The notes below the pieces were generated by a model. The model was not told the DNA's origin and did not search any database. It saw only the letters and a program-made list of their open reading frames with translations. From CAYXTI01 sp964468495 (lineage in GTDB: Bacteria; Pseudomonadota; Alphaproteobacteria; Rickettsiales; Rickettsiaceae): a stretch of 32,499 nt of DNA. Position 1 is the first letter of the stretch. Each line of letters begins with the position of its first letter. Where the stretch lies: the NCBI GenBank assembly GCA_964468495.1, contig CAYXTI010000024.1, positions 1-32,499 of the forward strand. The letters run 5' to 3'. Both the position numbers and the translations under genes were made by a program. Shown here piece after piece: positions 26,081 through 32,499 of this stretch.

Positions 26081-28036
26081 TTATTTGCTTTGTTTCTTAT
26101 TTTTTTTTCTATTATCACCTTTTGTAATAAATTCATTCTTTCCATTAGATTTATTTTTTACTATTTTCTCACATCCTATTACTTTTTTACCTTCTTCTTT
26201 AGTTTGATTAGACTCTAATATTTCAGCAAAATTTTGTACTATTGGTTGTTTTATTGTATTTAATAAATATTTCTTTTGATTTGGTAATTTAAGTTTTTCT
26301 ATAGAAAAACTATCTGCTGTAGCATCTTTATCAATATAAAAACTAATTGTTATCTTATATTTCTTTTCAATTAATGAAATCTCAGCTTTCTTATTATTTA
26401 ATAAGTATATTGTTACTTTTGATATAGCATATACTTTTATATAATTATAATTAGTATTATATACTTCATTTTCAATTGTTCTTAATATCAACATAGCATT
26501 AGATTCTTCAGCACGTATTAATCCTTTGCCACTACAATGTAAACACATACCTGAATTTATCTCTAAAAATGATGCCCTTAACCTCTGTCTAGACATCTCT
26601 AATAAACCAAATGCACTGATTTGTGATATTTGTATTTTAGCTTTATCCCATCTGAAAAACTCTTTTAATGATCTTTCAATAATTTTACGATTCCTTATTT
26701 CTTGCATATCAATAAAATCAATGACTATCAATCCTGATAACTCTCTTAACTTAGATTGTTTTGCAATTTCTTGTGCTGCTTCTAAATTAATTTTTACTGC
26801 CATCTCTTCTATATTTCTTTCACTAGTTGATTTCCCTGAGTTAACATCTATTGCAATTAGTGACTCTGTAGGATTGATAACTATATAACCTCCTGATGAT
26901 AAATATACATTAGGCTGATAAAGTTTTGTAATTTGATCTTCAATAGCAAATTTTGTAAAAATAGGTGTATTGCCTTTATATTCTTTAACTAATTTTATTT
27001 GTTGTTGATGGTTAGGTAGCATATTTTTAATGCATTGTATACAACTTAAATATGCATCATTCCCTTGTACTATTATTTCTTGTACCCTATGATCAAACAT
27101 ATCCCTTATAGTTTTAAGAATTAAACCATTTTCCTGATGAATAAAGGTAGGGGCATGTGATTTTAATGTAGCTTCTCTTATATTATTCCATAATCTTACT
27201 AAATAATCATAATCTTTCTTTATATCTAAAGTTGTACGACCTATTCCTGCAGTACGTATAATAATACTTGAACTCCCTACATTATCTCCAATGCTAATTT
27301 CACTAATAATTTTTTTTAGCCTTTTTCTTTCATCAATATTTAATATTTTTTTTGATATCCCATTTTGCATAGGTTTATTAGGCATTAGTACACAATATTT
27401 TCCAGCAAGCGAAATATATGTTGTAAATGTTGCACACTTATTTCCTCTTTCTTCTTTTGTTGCTTGTATTAAAACTATTTGTCCTTTTTTTATTACTTCT
27501 TGTATCTTATACTCTTTGCTATCGGAATCTTCTGTATCAAGTTTTCCATTAATATTATGTTCACTTTTTAATATATGGTCGATTTCATTTTCTTCAGCTT
27601 CTATATTAAAATTAGATGAAATTTTTTCATCAACCATTTTTTCTATGTCAGAAATTAAAATATCATCTTTATGAAATGAATTATTTATTAATGTATTATC
27701 TGTTATTTTTTCTTCAAGATCTATTGAAGTAATATTTGGAGGTGGAATTTTTTTTAAGCATAAAGCTCGATCTTTTTTATCCGTAGATGGAATATTAAAA
27801 TAATCTGGATTTATTTCACTAAAAGGTAAAAATCCACTATTATTATTACCATAATCTATAAATGCAGCTTGCAAAGAAGGTTCTATTCTTGTAATTTTTG
27901 CTAAATATATATTATTTTTAACACTTACCTTATTCCCAAAACTATACTCTATTTCTTCTATTAGGCTATTTTTATCTAGTAATACCACTCTTGTTTCTGA
28001 TGGAAAAGTAGCATCAATTATTATCTTCTTATTCAT
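26081..28036 (-). CDS. rne: Ribonuclease E (RNase E/G family)
   Basis: Endoribonuclease for rRNA and tRNA processing and mRNA decay. In order over 651 residues: N-terminal S1 region (about 37-75, continuing after an insertion at 190-215), the insertion itself (about 85-185, charged and low-complexity, typical of alphaproteobacterial RNase E), the 5'-sensor with GIGRTTLDIKKDYDYLVRLW, the DNase-I-like catalytic core with D397 in IAIDVNSGK and D440 in VIDFIDM, and the zinc-link C498-LH-C501 followed by SGKG. The C-terminal tail is short and basic (KGDNRKKNKKQSK), so a large degradosome scaffold is absent. Monocistronic; divergent from the GTA cluster. Confidence 0.94.
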   Translation of the reverse strand: MNKKIIIDATFPSETRVVLLDKNSLIEEIEYSFGNKVSVKNNIYLAKITRIEPSLQAAFIDYGNNNSGFLPFSEINPDYFNIPSTDKKDRALCLKKIPPPNITSIDLEEKITDNTLINNSFHKDDILISDIEKMVDEKISSNFNIEAEENEIDHILKSEHNINGKLDTEDSDSKEYKIQEVIKKGQIVLIQATKEERGNKCATFTTYISLAGKYCVLMPNKPMQNGISKKILNIDERKRLKKIISEISIGDNVGSSSIIIRTAGIGRTTLDIKKDYDYLVRLWNNIREATLKSHAPTFIHQENGLILKTIRDMFDHRVQEIIVQGNDAYLSCIQCIKNMLPNHQQQIKLVKEYKGNTPIFTKFAIEDQITKLYQPNVYLSSGGYIVINPTESLIAIDVNSGKSTSERNIEEMAVKINLEAAQEIAKQSKLRELSGLIVIDFIDMQEIRNRKIIERSLKEFFRWDKAKIQISQISAFGLLEMSRQRLRASFLEINSGMCLHCSGKGLIRAEESNAMLILRTIENEVYNTNYNYIKVYAISKVTIYLLNNKKAEISLIEKKYKITISFYIDKDATADSFSIEKLKLPNQKKYLLNTIKQPIVQNFAEILESNQTKEEGKKVIGCEKIVKNKSNGKNEFITKGDNRKKNKKQSK

Positions 28037-28440
28037 ATTAATATATACTATACATAGTAGTTTAGTTAAAATTATATTCTAAAAATTTATTAACTCTTTC
28101 TGATTAATAAACAGAATCCATGTAAATGAGCTTTTTCTTTAATCTATTCCTTTAGTTGATAGTATTTTTTCTCTTTACTTCGTTAATTTATTTGAAATAA
28201 TTATTTCATAATTAATTAACTATTATTTTAAGTTTTATATACCAAGTATATATTTTTAGCAAATGATATTTCTTTTCTTCAATATACCAATTTATTAAAT
28301 TATTAATTTCTAATATTAAGGGTTTTTATAATTTCATATTCTTAATTTATAGTAAATATATTTATTTTCTCTATTAGTGCCTTATTTAAAATTTAGTATA
28401 ACTATACCTAATAATAATTAATGCAAATTAAGAGGTGATT
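28037..28440. other. 404-base spacer between rne and the GTA cluster
   Basis: No gene and no remnant of a portal or terminase gene could be recognised. It contains a perfect 16-bp palindrome with arm TGAAATAA (28193-28208). A TATAAC at 28401-28406 could be a -10 for the GTA cluster, but its -35 is poor. A Shine-Dalgarno AAGAGG (28430-28435) lies just before the first GTA gene. Confidence 0.4.
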
Positions 28441-28974
28441 TTGAAAACACAAAGTATTAATTCTAAAATAATAATTAAATCTAATTCTATTCAAAATACT
28501 ATTATTACAGGTTATGCTAGTGTTTTTGGAGTAGCAGATTCTGATAATGATATAATTGTAAAAGGAGCTTTTGCAAATACTTCTGCTTCTAAAGTCAAAC
28601 TCCTTTGGCAACATGATATGTCAAAACCTATAGGTGTCATCACTAATCTTTATGAAGATAAGCATGGCTTAAAAATAGAAGCAGAAATTAATAATAAAAC
28701 TACCGCTGGATTTGAAGCTTCTGAACTAATTAAGCAAAAAGCTATTCAAAGTTTAAGTATAGGATTCTTTTCTAAAATATCTAATTACACTGAAAAAGGG
28801 CATAGACTTATTACTGATGTAGATCTCATTGAAGTTAGTGTTGTAACATTTCCTGCAAATCACTTAGCTGAAATATATCAATATAAAAATAATAACTTAA
28901 ATTATACTGCTTCATATCTAAAATTATTAGATAAAATCGAATATTTACTATACACATTAAAAACCTTTATATAA
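28441..28974 (+). CDS. GTA/HK97-family prohead protease (RcGTA g4-like)
   Basis: Capsid maturation protease (HK97 U35-type) that processes the head before packaging. From the TTG at 28441 it is 177 residues. Motifs: ITGYASVFGVADSDNDII and KGAF (22-44), LLWQHDMSKPIG with the likely catalytic H58, ELIKQKAIQSLSIGFFSK with the likely catalytic S106, and DLIEVSVVTFPAN. The TTG is chosen because AAGAGG ends 5 bases before it; the in-frame GTG at 28435 overlaps that Shine-Dalgarno. The sequence is as AT-rich as its neighbours and intact. The capsid gene follows 8 bases later. Confidence 0.92.
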   Translation: MKTQSINSKIIIKSNSIQNTIITGYASVFGVADSDNDIIVKGAFANTSASKVKLLWQHDMSKPIGVITNLYEDKHGLKIEAEINNKTTAGFEASELIKQKAIQSLSIGFFSKISNYTEKGHRLITDVDLIEVSVVTFPANHLAEIYQYKNNNLNYTASYLKLLDKIEYLLYTLKTFI

Positions 28975-28981
28975 TGATATT

Positions 28982-30046
28982 ATGGAAAATATAGAAAATA
29001 AAATAAATAAAATAATAACTGATATAACTAATATGGTTAATAATGAAAAAAATGTTAAAAGTCATATTAATGAAATAGAATCTAAATTAACACAAATACA
29101 GAATTTTTATTTAAGGCCTAACGTTACTACAATAGAACAATCTAATTATAATAAAGCATTTGATAATTTTATTAAAAAAGGAGTTAGCAATGATTTAATT
29201 AAAAAATCATTAAGTTCTGATAAAGATTCAGCTGGTGTTACTATTACTTCTTCTTTACAACAAAAAATTATTGCCAATACTATAGAGAAATCCCCTTTTA
29301 GACAAATTGCTTCTATTGATACTATTTCTTCTAATTCTTTAGATTTATTAATTGAAAATAATCAATGTTACTCAGGCTGGGTTGGAGAAGATGAAAATCG
29401 CTTAGAAACAATGACTCCTCAGTTAACTAAAAAAACTATACATGTTCATGAATTATATGCTCAGCCAAAAGCTACTCAAAGATTAATTAATGATTCTGAA
29501 ATAAATATTGAACAATGGTTAGCAGAAAAATTATCAGAAAGTTTTGCTCAATCCGAACATGAGGCTTTTATAAAAGGTGATGGAAATAAAAAACCATTTG
29601 GCTTATTAAATAATTCAAAAATACCTCATATCGATGCTGGTAACACAATTACCACAGATATTCTACTTAAACTTATTAATTCACTCCCAGAAAAATTTAT
29701 TCCTAATGCTACTTTTTTAATGAATCGTAATACATTATCTATTATACAAGGATTAAAGGATAAACTAGATCGTTTTATTTGGCAACCATCATTATCAGAC
29801 CCTTTAAAGCATACAATTTTAGGTATTCCAGTGCAATGTAGTTCTTATATGCCTGATATTGGAAAAAATAATTGTTCAATTTCTTTAGGCGATTTCAAAG
29901 CTGGATATAAAATCGTTGATAGATCTAATATTCAAATTATGCGTGATCCTTATACTGAAAAACCTTTTGTAAAGTTTTATGCTACCAAAAGAGTAGGTGC
30001 AGATGTTATAGATCATAATGCTATTTTATTTGCTAAATTTAGTTAA
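28982..30046 (+). CDS. GTA/HK97-fold major capsid protein (RcGTA g5-like)
   Basis: Shell protein of the particle, 354 residues. The N-terminal about 50 residues (NIENKINKIITDITNM onward) are helical, matching the delta/scaffold segment normally removed by the protease. The body matches GTA capsids: SAGVTITSSLQQKI, CYSGWVGEDENRLETMTP, HELYAQPKATQRLINDSE with INIEQWLAEKLSESFAQSE, EAFIKGDGNKKPFG, and LKHTILGIPVQCSSYMPDIG to FYATKRVGADV near the end. Intact, directly after its protease; the connector gene follows 51 bases downstream. Confidence 0.94.
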   Translation: MENIENKINKIITDITNMVNNEKNVKSHINEIESKLTQIQNFYLRPNVTTIEQSNYNKAFDNFIKKGVSNDLIKKSLSSDKDSAGVTITSSLQQKIIANTIEKSPFRQIASIDTISSNSLDLLIENNQCYSGWVGEDENRLETMTPQLTKKTIHVHELYAQPKATQRLINDSEINIEQWLAEKLSESFAQSEHEAFIKGDGNKKPFGLLNNSKIPHIDAGNTITTDILLKLINSLPEKFIPNATFLMNRNTLSIIQGLKDKLDRFIWQPSLSDPLKHTILGIPVQCSSYMPDIGKNNCSISLGDFKAGYKIVDRSNIQIMRDPYTEKPFVKFYATKRVGADVIDHNAILFAKFS

Positions 30047-30097
30047 TTATCTTCTAACTAATTTTATCTTTTTATAATAACTTAATAAGTATAAATT

Positions 30098-30625
30098 GTG
30101 ATTATAGATAATATTTTATATCAAGTAAAATCAATATCAACATTATCTCCTTTACCTATCAATGAAGTAAAAAATTATTTACGGGTTACAGATGATTATG
30201 ATGACCAGCTTATTACATCTTTACTTCTAACTGCTATCGATCAAGCAGAAATCTTTACTGGTATAAGCTTACATAAAAGGCATATGAGATGTTTAATAAA
30301 AAAGTCTAATCATAGACTTTTTTTAAAGTATAGTCCTGTAGTACGTATTATAAAAATAGTGCGTACTATAAATAATAATAAAGAGGATATTAATGATTGT
30401 TGTTGGAATCTAAATTCTCATAATTCATATATTGATTTAGATGATTCTATAGTTAATTTATCTCTAGAAATAGATTATGAAACTGGTATTAATAATGAAA
30501 TTCCTGTTAGTATATTTAATGGCATACTAATTCATATTTCTCTTATGTATGATAATCCTCATAATAATGCATTGTCCAATTTGGTGAAAAAACTTTATTT
30601 TCCTTATCGAAAATTAAAAATATAA
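30098..30625 (+). CDS. Head-tail connector protein (RcGTA g6-like)
   Basis: Head-completion protein attached to the portal ring, 175 residues, of the gp6-like/phiE125 gp8 family. The N-terminal ISTLSPLPINEVKNYLRVTDDYDDQLITSLLLTAI region read in two parts (12-46) and DQAEIFTGISLHKRH are the family's helical core. The C-terminus has HISLMYDNPHNN and a basic tail. GTG at 30098 is the likely start. Position immediately after the capsid gene agrees with GTA order. Confidence 0.85.
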   Translation: MIIDNILYQVKSISTLSPLPINEVKNYLRVTDDYDDQLITSLLLTAIDQAEIFTGISLHKRHMRCLIKKSNHRLFLKYSPVVRIIKIVRTINNNKEDINDCCWNLNSHNSYIDLDDSIVNLSLEIDYETGINNEIPVSIFNGILIHISLMYDNPHNNALSNLVKKLYFPYRKLKI

Positions 30626-30631
30626 CAAATT

Positions 30632-30970
30632 ATGTATTGTAATATCAAAAATATTAACACATTAATGCATAAAATTTTTTTTCTAAAGAATGATGCTAAA
30701 GATGCAACTGAACCAGAATTATGGATTAATATATTTTATTCTTTTGCATCTGTTAAACCACTTAATAATAGTAGTTACTACTATAGTACAGGAGTAAGTT
30801 TTGGTAATATTATCTCTACTGAATATTTTATTTTTTTTACTAGATATAATAAAAATATTAACATTGATTTGAGAATTCAATTTAAAAACAATTTATACAC
30901 TATAAAACGAATTATTAATATTAATGAAAAAAATCATTACTTAAAAATTATAGCTTTAAAAATTATTTAA
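30632..30970 (+). CDS. Head-tail adaptor/closure protein (RcGTA g7-like)
   Basis: Predicted head-closure protein of 112 residues, mostly beta-strand. ELWINIFYSFASVKPL and EYFIFFTRYNKNINIDLRIQ follow the layout of the gp16-like/head-tail joining family, where a W-x-n-vyA strand is followed by an R-x-n-i-d segment, and YTIKRIININEKNHYLKI ends the barrel. Recognition depends strongly on position between g6-like and g8-like genes; sequence similarity alone would be weak. It begins 7 bases after the previous stop. Confidence 0.75.
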   Translation: MYCNIKNINTLMHKIFFLKNDAKDATEPELWINIFYSFASVKPLNNSSYYYSTGVSFGNIISTEYFIFFTRYNKNINIDLRIQFKNNLYTIKRIININEKNHYLKIIALKII

Positions 30971-30993
30971 TAAATTACTACTTAAAAAATGTT

Positions 30994-31410
30994 ATGTTAT
31001 TACTAGATCCTATTTATCAATTTCAGTTAGATTTATATTCTAACATTAACTCTATAGAATATATTAAAAATAATGTAAAAAAAATATATTTATCTTCTAT
31101 TAAAGATGCTAAATGTCCAGCATTATTAATAAAAATTAATAATGTGATTAATTTATCAAAATATAATTTTATAATTTATGAAATTGTTTTTGAAATTTCT
31201 TTTTTTACCAATACTAATCAGCAACATTTAGTTATTAGATTAGCTGACTTGGTATCAAAAAAACTATTAAACACTAACTGCTTTTTTAATAAATCTCAAG
31301 TAATATCATTTAAAGCAAATAGTTTAAAATTTGATCAACCTAATACTTTGTCTGTAGATAAAACATCTATTATTTATAATGCTTTATTAAAAAAATTAAA
31401 TAATTTATGA
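30994..31410 (+). CDS. Tail completion protein, DUF3168-like (RcGTA g8-like)
   Basis: Predicted tail-terminator or completion protein of 138 residues. It starts LDPIYQFQLDLYSN, and the strand pair IIYEIVFEISFFTNTNQQHLVIRLADLVSKKL in two parts around 62-92 resembles DUF3168 (vwsr..gg..e...ia..v...L). Identification is moderate and supported by order. Its stop overlaps the following DUF2460 gene by four bases (ATGA), so the major tail, tape-measure and intermediate genes that lie here in the Rhodobacter GTA are absent at this junction. Confidence 0.72.
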   Translation: MLLLDPIYQFQLDLYSNINSIEYIKNNVKKIYLSSIKDAKCPALLIKINNVINLSKYNFIIYEIVFEISFFTNTNQQHLVIRLADLVSKKLLNTNCFFNKSQVISFKANSLKFDQPNTLSVDKTSIIYNALLKKLNNL

Positions 31411-32003
31411 ATTTTCATGATATTCTGTTACCAAATTTTATTAATATATTTATCTTAGCTAGACCAGAATTTATAACTTCTTGTGTTATAACTAAATCTA
31501 GGAGAGAATCTCGTTCTTTAGATATTAGAGAACCTTTTCATAAATACATACTAAAAGATTGCCGTCTCTCTAAAGAAGAATTTTATCAATTCAAAAGTTT
31601 TTTTAATGCTAGAGCAGGAAGAAGATATTCTTTTAGACTTAAGGATTATGCAGATTATCAAGTTAATAGACAGTTTATTGCTAAAGGAAATGGCAAAAAA
31701 AAACAATTTAATTTATATAAACTATATGAGGATCCAATTACTCCTTTTATACGCAATATAACTAAGCCATCCGTCGATTCTGTTCAGTTATATAAAAATA
31801 ATTTAAGAAAGATAATTGCAGATGTTGATTATATAACTGGGCAAATATATTTAGCAGAAATATTAACTTCAGATGAAACCTTGTATGCTAGTTTTGAATT
31901 TGATGTATGTGTTAGATTTAATCAAGATAATTTTGAATATAAATACTTGCATGACGGAAGTATCTTATTAGCAGATATAGAATTAGTAGAGGTATACCAA
32001 TGA
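31407..32003 (+). CDS. GTA tail protein, DUF2460 (RcGTA g12-like)
   Basis: Baseplate/tail-tip protein of 198 residues. The diagnostic core is FHDILLPNFINI, SRSLDIREPFHKYI, FKSFFNARAGRRYSFRLKDY with ADYQV, then QFIAKGNGKKKQFNLYKLY and the ITKPSVDSVQLYKN strand, all in the order seen in GTA gp12. Start ATG 31407 overlaps the previous stop and its own stop overlaps the next start (ATGA both times), so three consecutive genes are translationally coupled. Confidence 0.9.
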   Translation: MNFHDILLPNFINIFILARPEFITSCVITKSRRESRSLDIREPFHKYILKDCRLSKEEFYQFKSFFNARAGRRYSFRLKDYADYQVNRQFIAKGNGKKKQFNLYKLYEDPITPFIRNITKPSVDSVQLYKNNLRKIIADVDYITGQIYLAEILTSDETLYASFEFDVCVRFNQDNFEYKYLHDGSILLADIELVEVYQ

Positions 32004-32499
32004 AATCATTTTATAAAAAATTTAATAATGATACAAGCAATTCTTTCCCAGAAGATATATATTGTTTTCATTTAATACTATCAAATAAAGAGCAAAAATT
32101 TCTATGTTCTTGTAATAAAATAATAATTATAGAAGACATAAAATACTATCCTTATTCAGGTCTTTATATAGAAAAAGCTCTATTTAATGATTCAGCAAAT
32201 AATGAAATAACTGTACATGGTGTATTTGAACAATCCGGAATTATAAAAGCTGATATTATCTCAGGGGCTCAAATTAAAATTCTTTATATAAAAAATGGAG
32301 TTGTTACTAATACTAATCATTATCTTTGTGCTTCAATACAAAAAAATGATTTAGATTTTAATTTAAAATGTGTCCCGGAAACCATAAAATATGGTCAATC
32401 ATTGCTAAAAATATATAGCAAAACTTGTAGAGCAAATTTTGCAGATAATAAATGCAAAATTGATATAAAAAAATTAATGCAAGAATATACTATTGACTC
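32000..32499 (+). CDS. GTA tail protein, DUF2163 (RcGTA g13-like), truncated by the window
   Basis: Predicted tail-hub protein, GTA gp13/BR0599 family; 166 residues are visible and the frame is open to the right edge. It begins at the ATG overlapping the previous stop. Visible family features: CFHLILSNKEQKFLCSCN, YYPYSGLYIEKALFNDSANN followed by EITVHGVFEQSG, IKADIISGAQIKILYI, and the cysteine motif YSKTCRANFADNKCKIDI, the part DUF2163 proteins share (C..rlgd.rCgvdl). In other GTAs the peptidase g14 and host-specificity g15 genes come next; these are outside this window. Confidence 0.88.
   Translation, partial: MKSFYKKFNNDTSNSFPEDIYCFHLILSNKEQKFLCSCNKIIIIEDIKYYPYSGLYIEKALFNDSANNEITVHGVFEQSGIIKADIISGAQIKILYIKNGVVTNTNHYLCASIQKNDLDFNLKCVPETIKYGQSLLKIYSKTCRANFADNKCKIDIKKLMQEYTID

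Noticed and set aside
26526..27674. Two plus-strand open frames antisense to rne
   Set aside because: They mirror conserved RNase E codons and look like composition-driven shadows.
28180..28350. CtrA-box (TTAA-N7-TTAA) upstream of the GTA cluster
   Set aside because: TTAA pairs occur with spacings of 0, 4, 5, 8 or 9 but not 7, and TTAA is common by chance in this composition.
28408..28614. Minus-strand open frame over the start of the GTA protease
   Set aside because: Antisense to conserved protease motifs and low-complexity in translation.
28441..32499. A complete temperate prophage
   Set aside because: No integrase, repressor, replication or lysis genes and no attachment-site repeats are visible; gene order and types match GTA structural genes.

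Overview
The window is very AT-rich and densely coded. It reads as the chromosome of an alphaproteobacterium, most probably an intracellular Rickettsiales-type bacterium. The evidence is the combination of two tandem cysteine desulfurases followed by iscU and iscA, a CtrA response regulator, a CarD/CdnL regulator, lgt overlapping a NDUFAF7/MidA-like methyltransferase, a ferredoxin-NADP reductase of the thioredoxin-reductase fold, an alphaproteobacterial-type RNase E, and a partial gene transfer agent (GTA) cluster. A standard genetic code fits every gene. The family or genus cannot be fixed from the sequence alone.

Layout. 1-1695 (+): 3' part of ftsK, open through the left edge, ending in a hairpin. 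1793-2302 (+): carD behind an extended -10 promoter. 2317-5434 (-): Fe-S operon of nifS-like desulfurase, iscS, iscU and iscA with overlapping junctions, read from a strong promoter near 5510-5538. 5556-6845 (-): MFS transporter. 6846-7568: a 723-base divergent spacer with a 30-bp perfect palindrome, a 41-bp tandem duplication and MraZ-box-like repeats. 7569-15316 (+): division and cell-wall (dcw) cluster mraZ-rsmH-ftsL-ftsI-murE-murF-mraY, followed by a GT4 glycosyltransferase (15444-16583) rather than murD, ftsW or murG. 16642-20815 (-): purC, an ExoD-family membrane protein, a CysQ-like phosphatase, folD and a ferredoxin-NADP reductase. The last three are tightly overlapped, and folD is broken by a one-base shift in an A9 tract. 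21110-21847 (-): ctrA. 22155-24000 (-): MidA-like methyltransferase and lgt. 24330-24803 (+): secB, convergent with holA (24908-25918, -). 26081-28036 (-): RNase E. 28441 to the right edge (+): GTA/HK97-type head and tail genes in the order protease, major capsid, three head-tail connector or adaptor genes, then directly the GTA gp12-like (DUF2460) and gp13-like (DUF2163) tail genes.

Functionally this is mostly housekeeping: Fe-S assembly, peptidoglycan precursor synthesis and septation, lipoprotein maturation, protein export, RNA turnover, one-carbon and purine metabolism, and cell-cycle control. The most notable parts are the GTA locus, where the usual major-tail to tape-measure block is absent between a perfect ATGA stop/start junction; the homopolymer-disrupted folD; and several unusual palindromic or repeated regulatory sites, especially upstream of mraZ, upstream of the isc operon and between cysQ and exoD.
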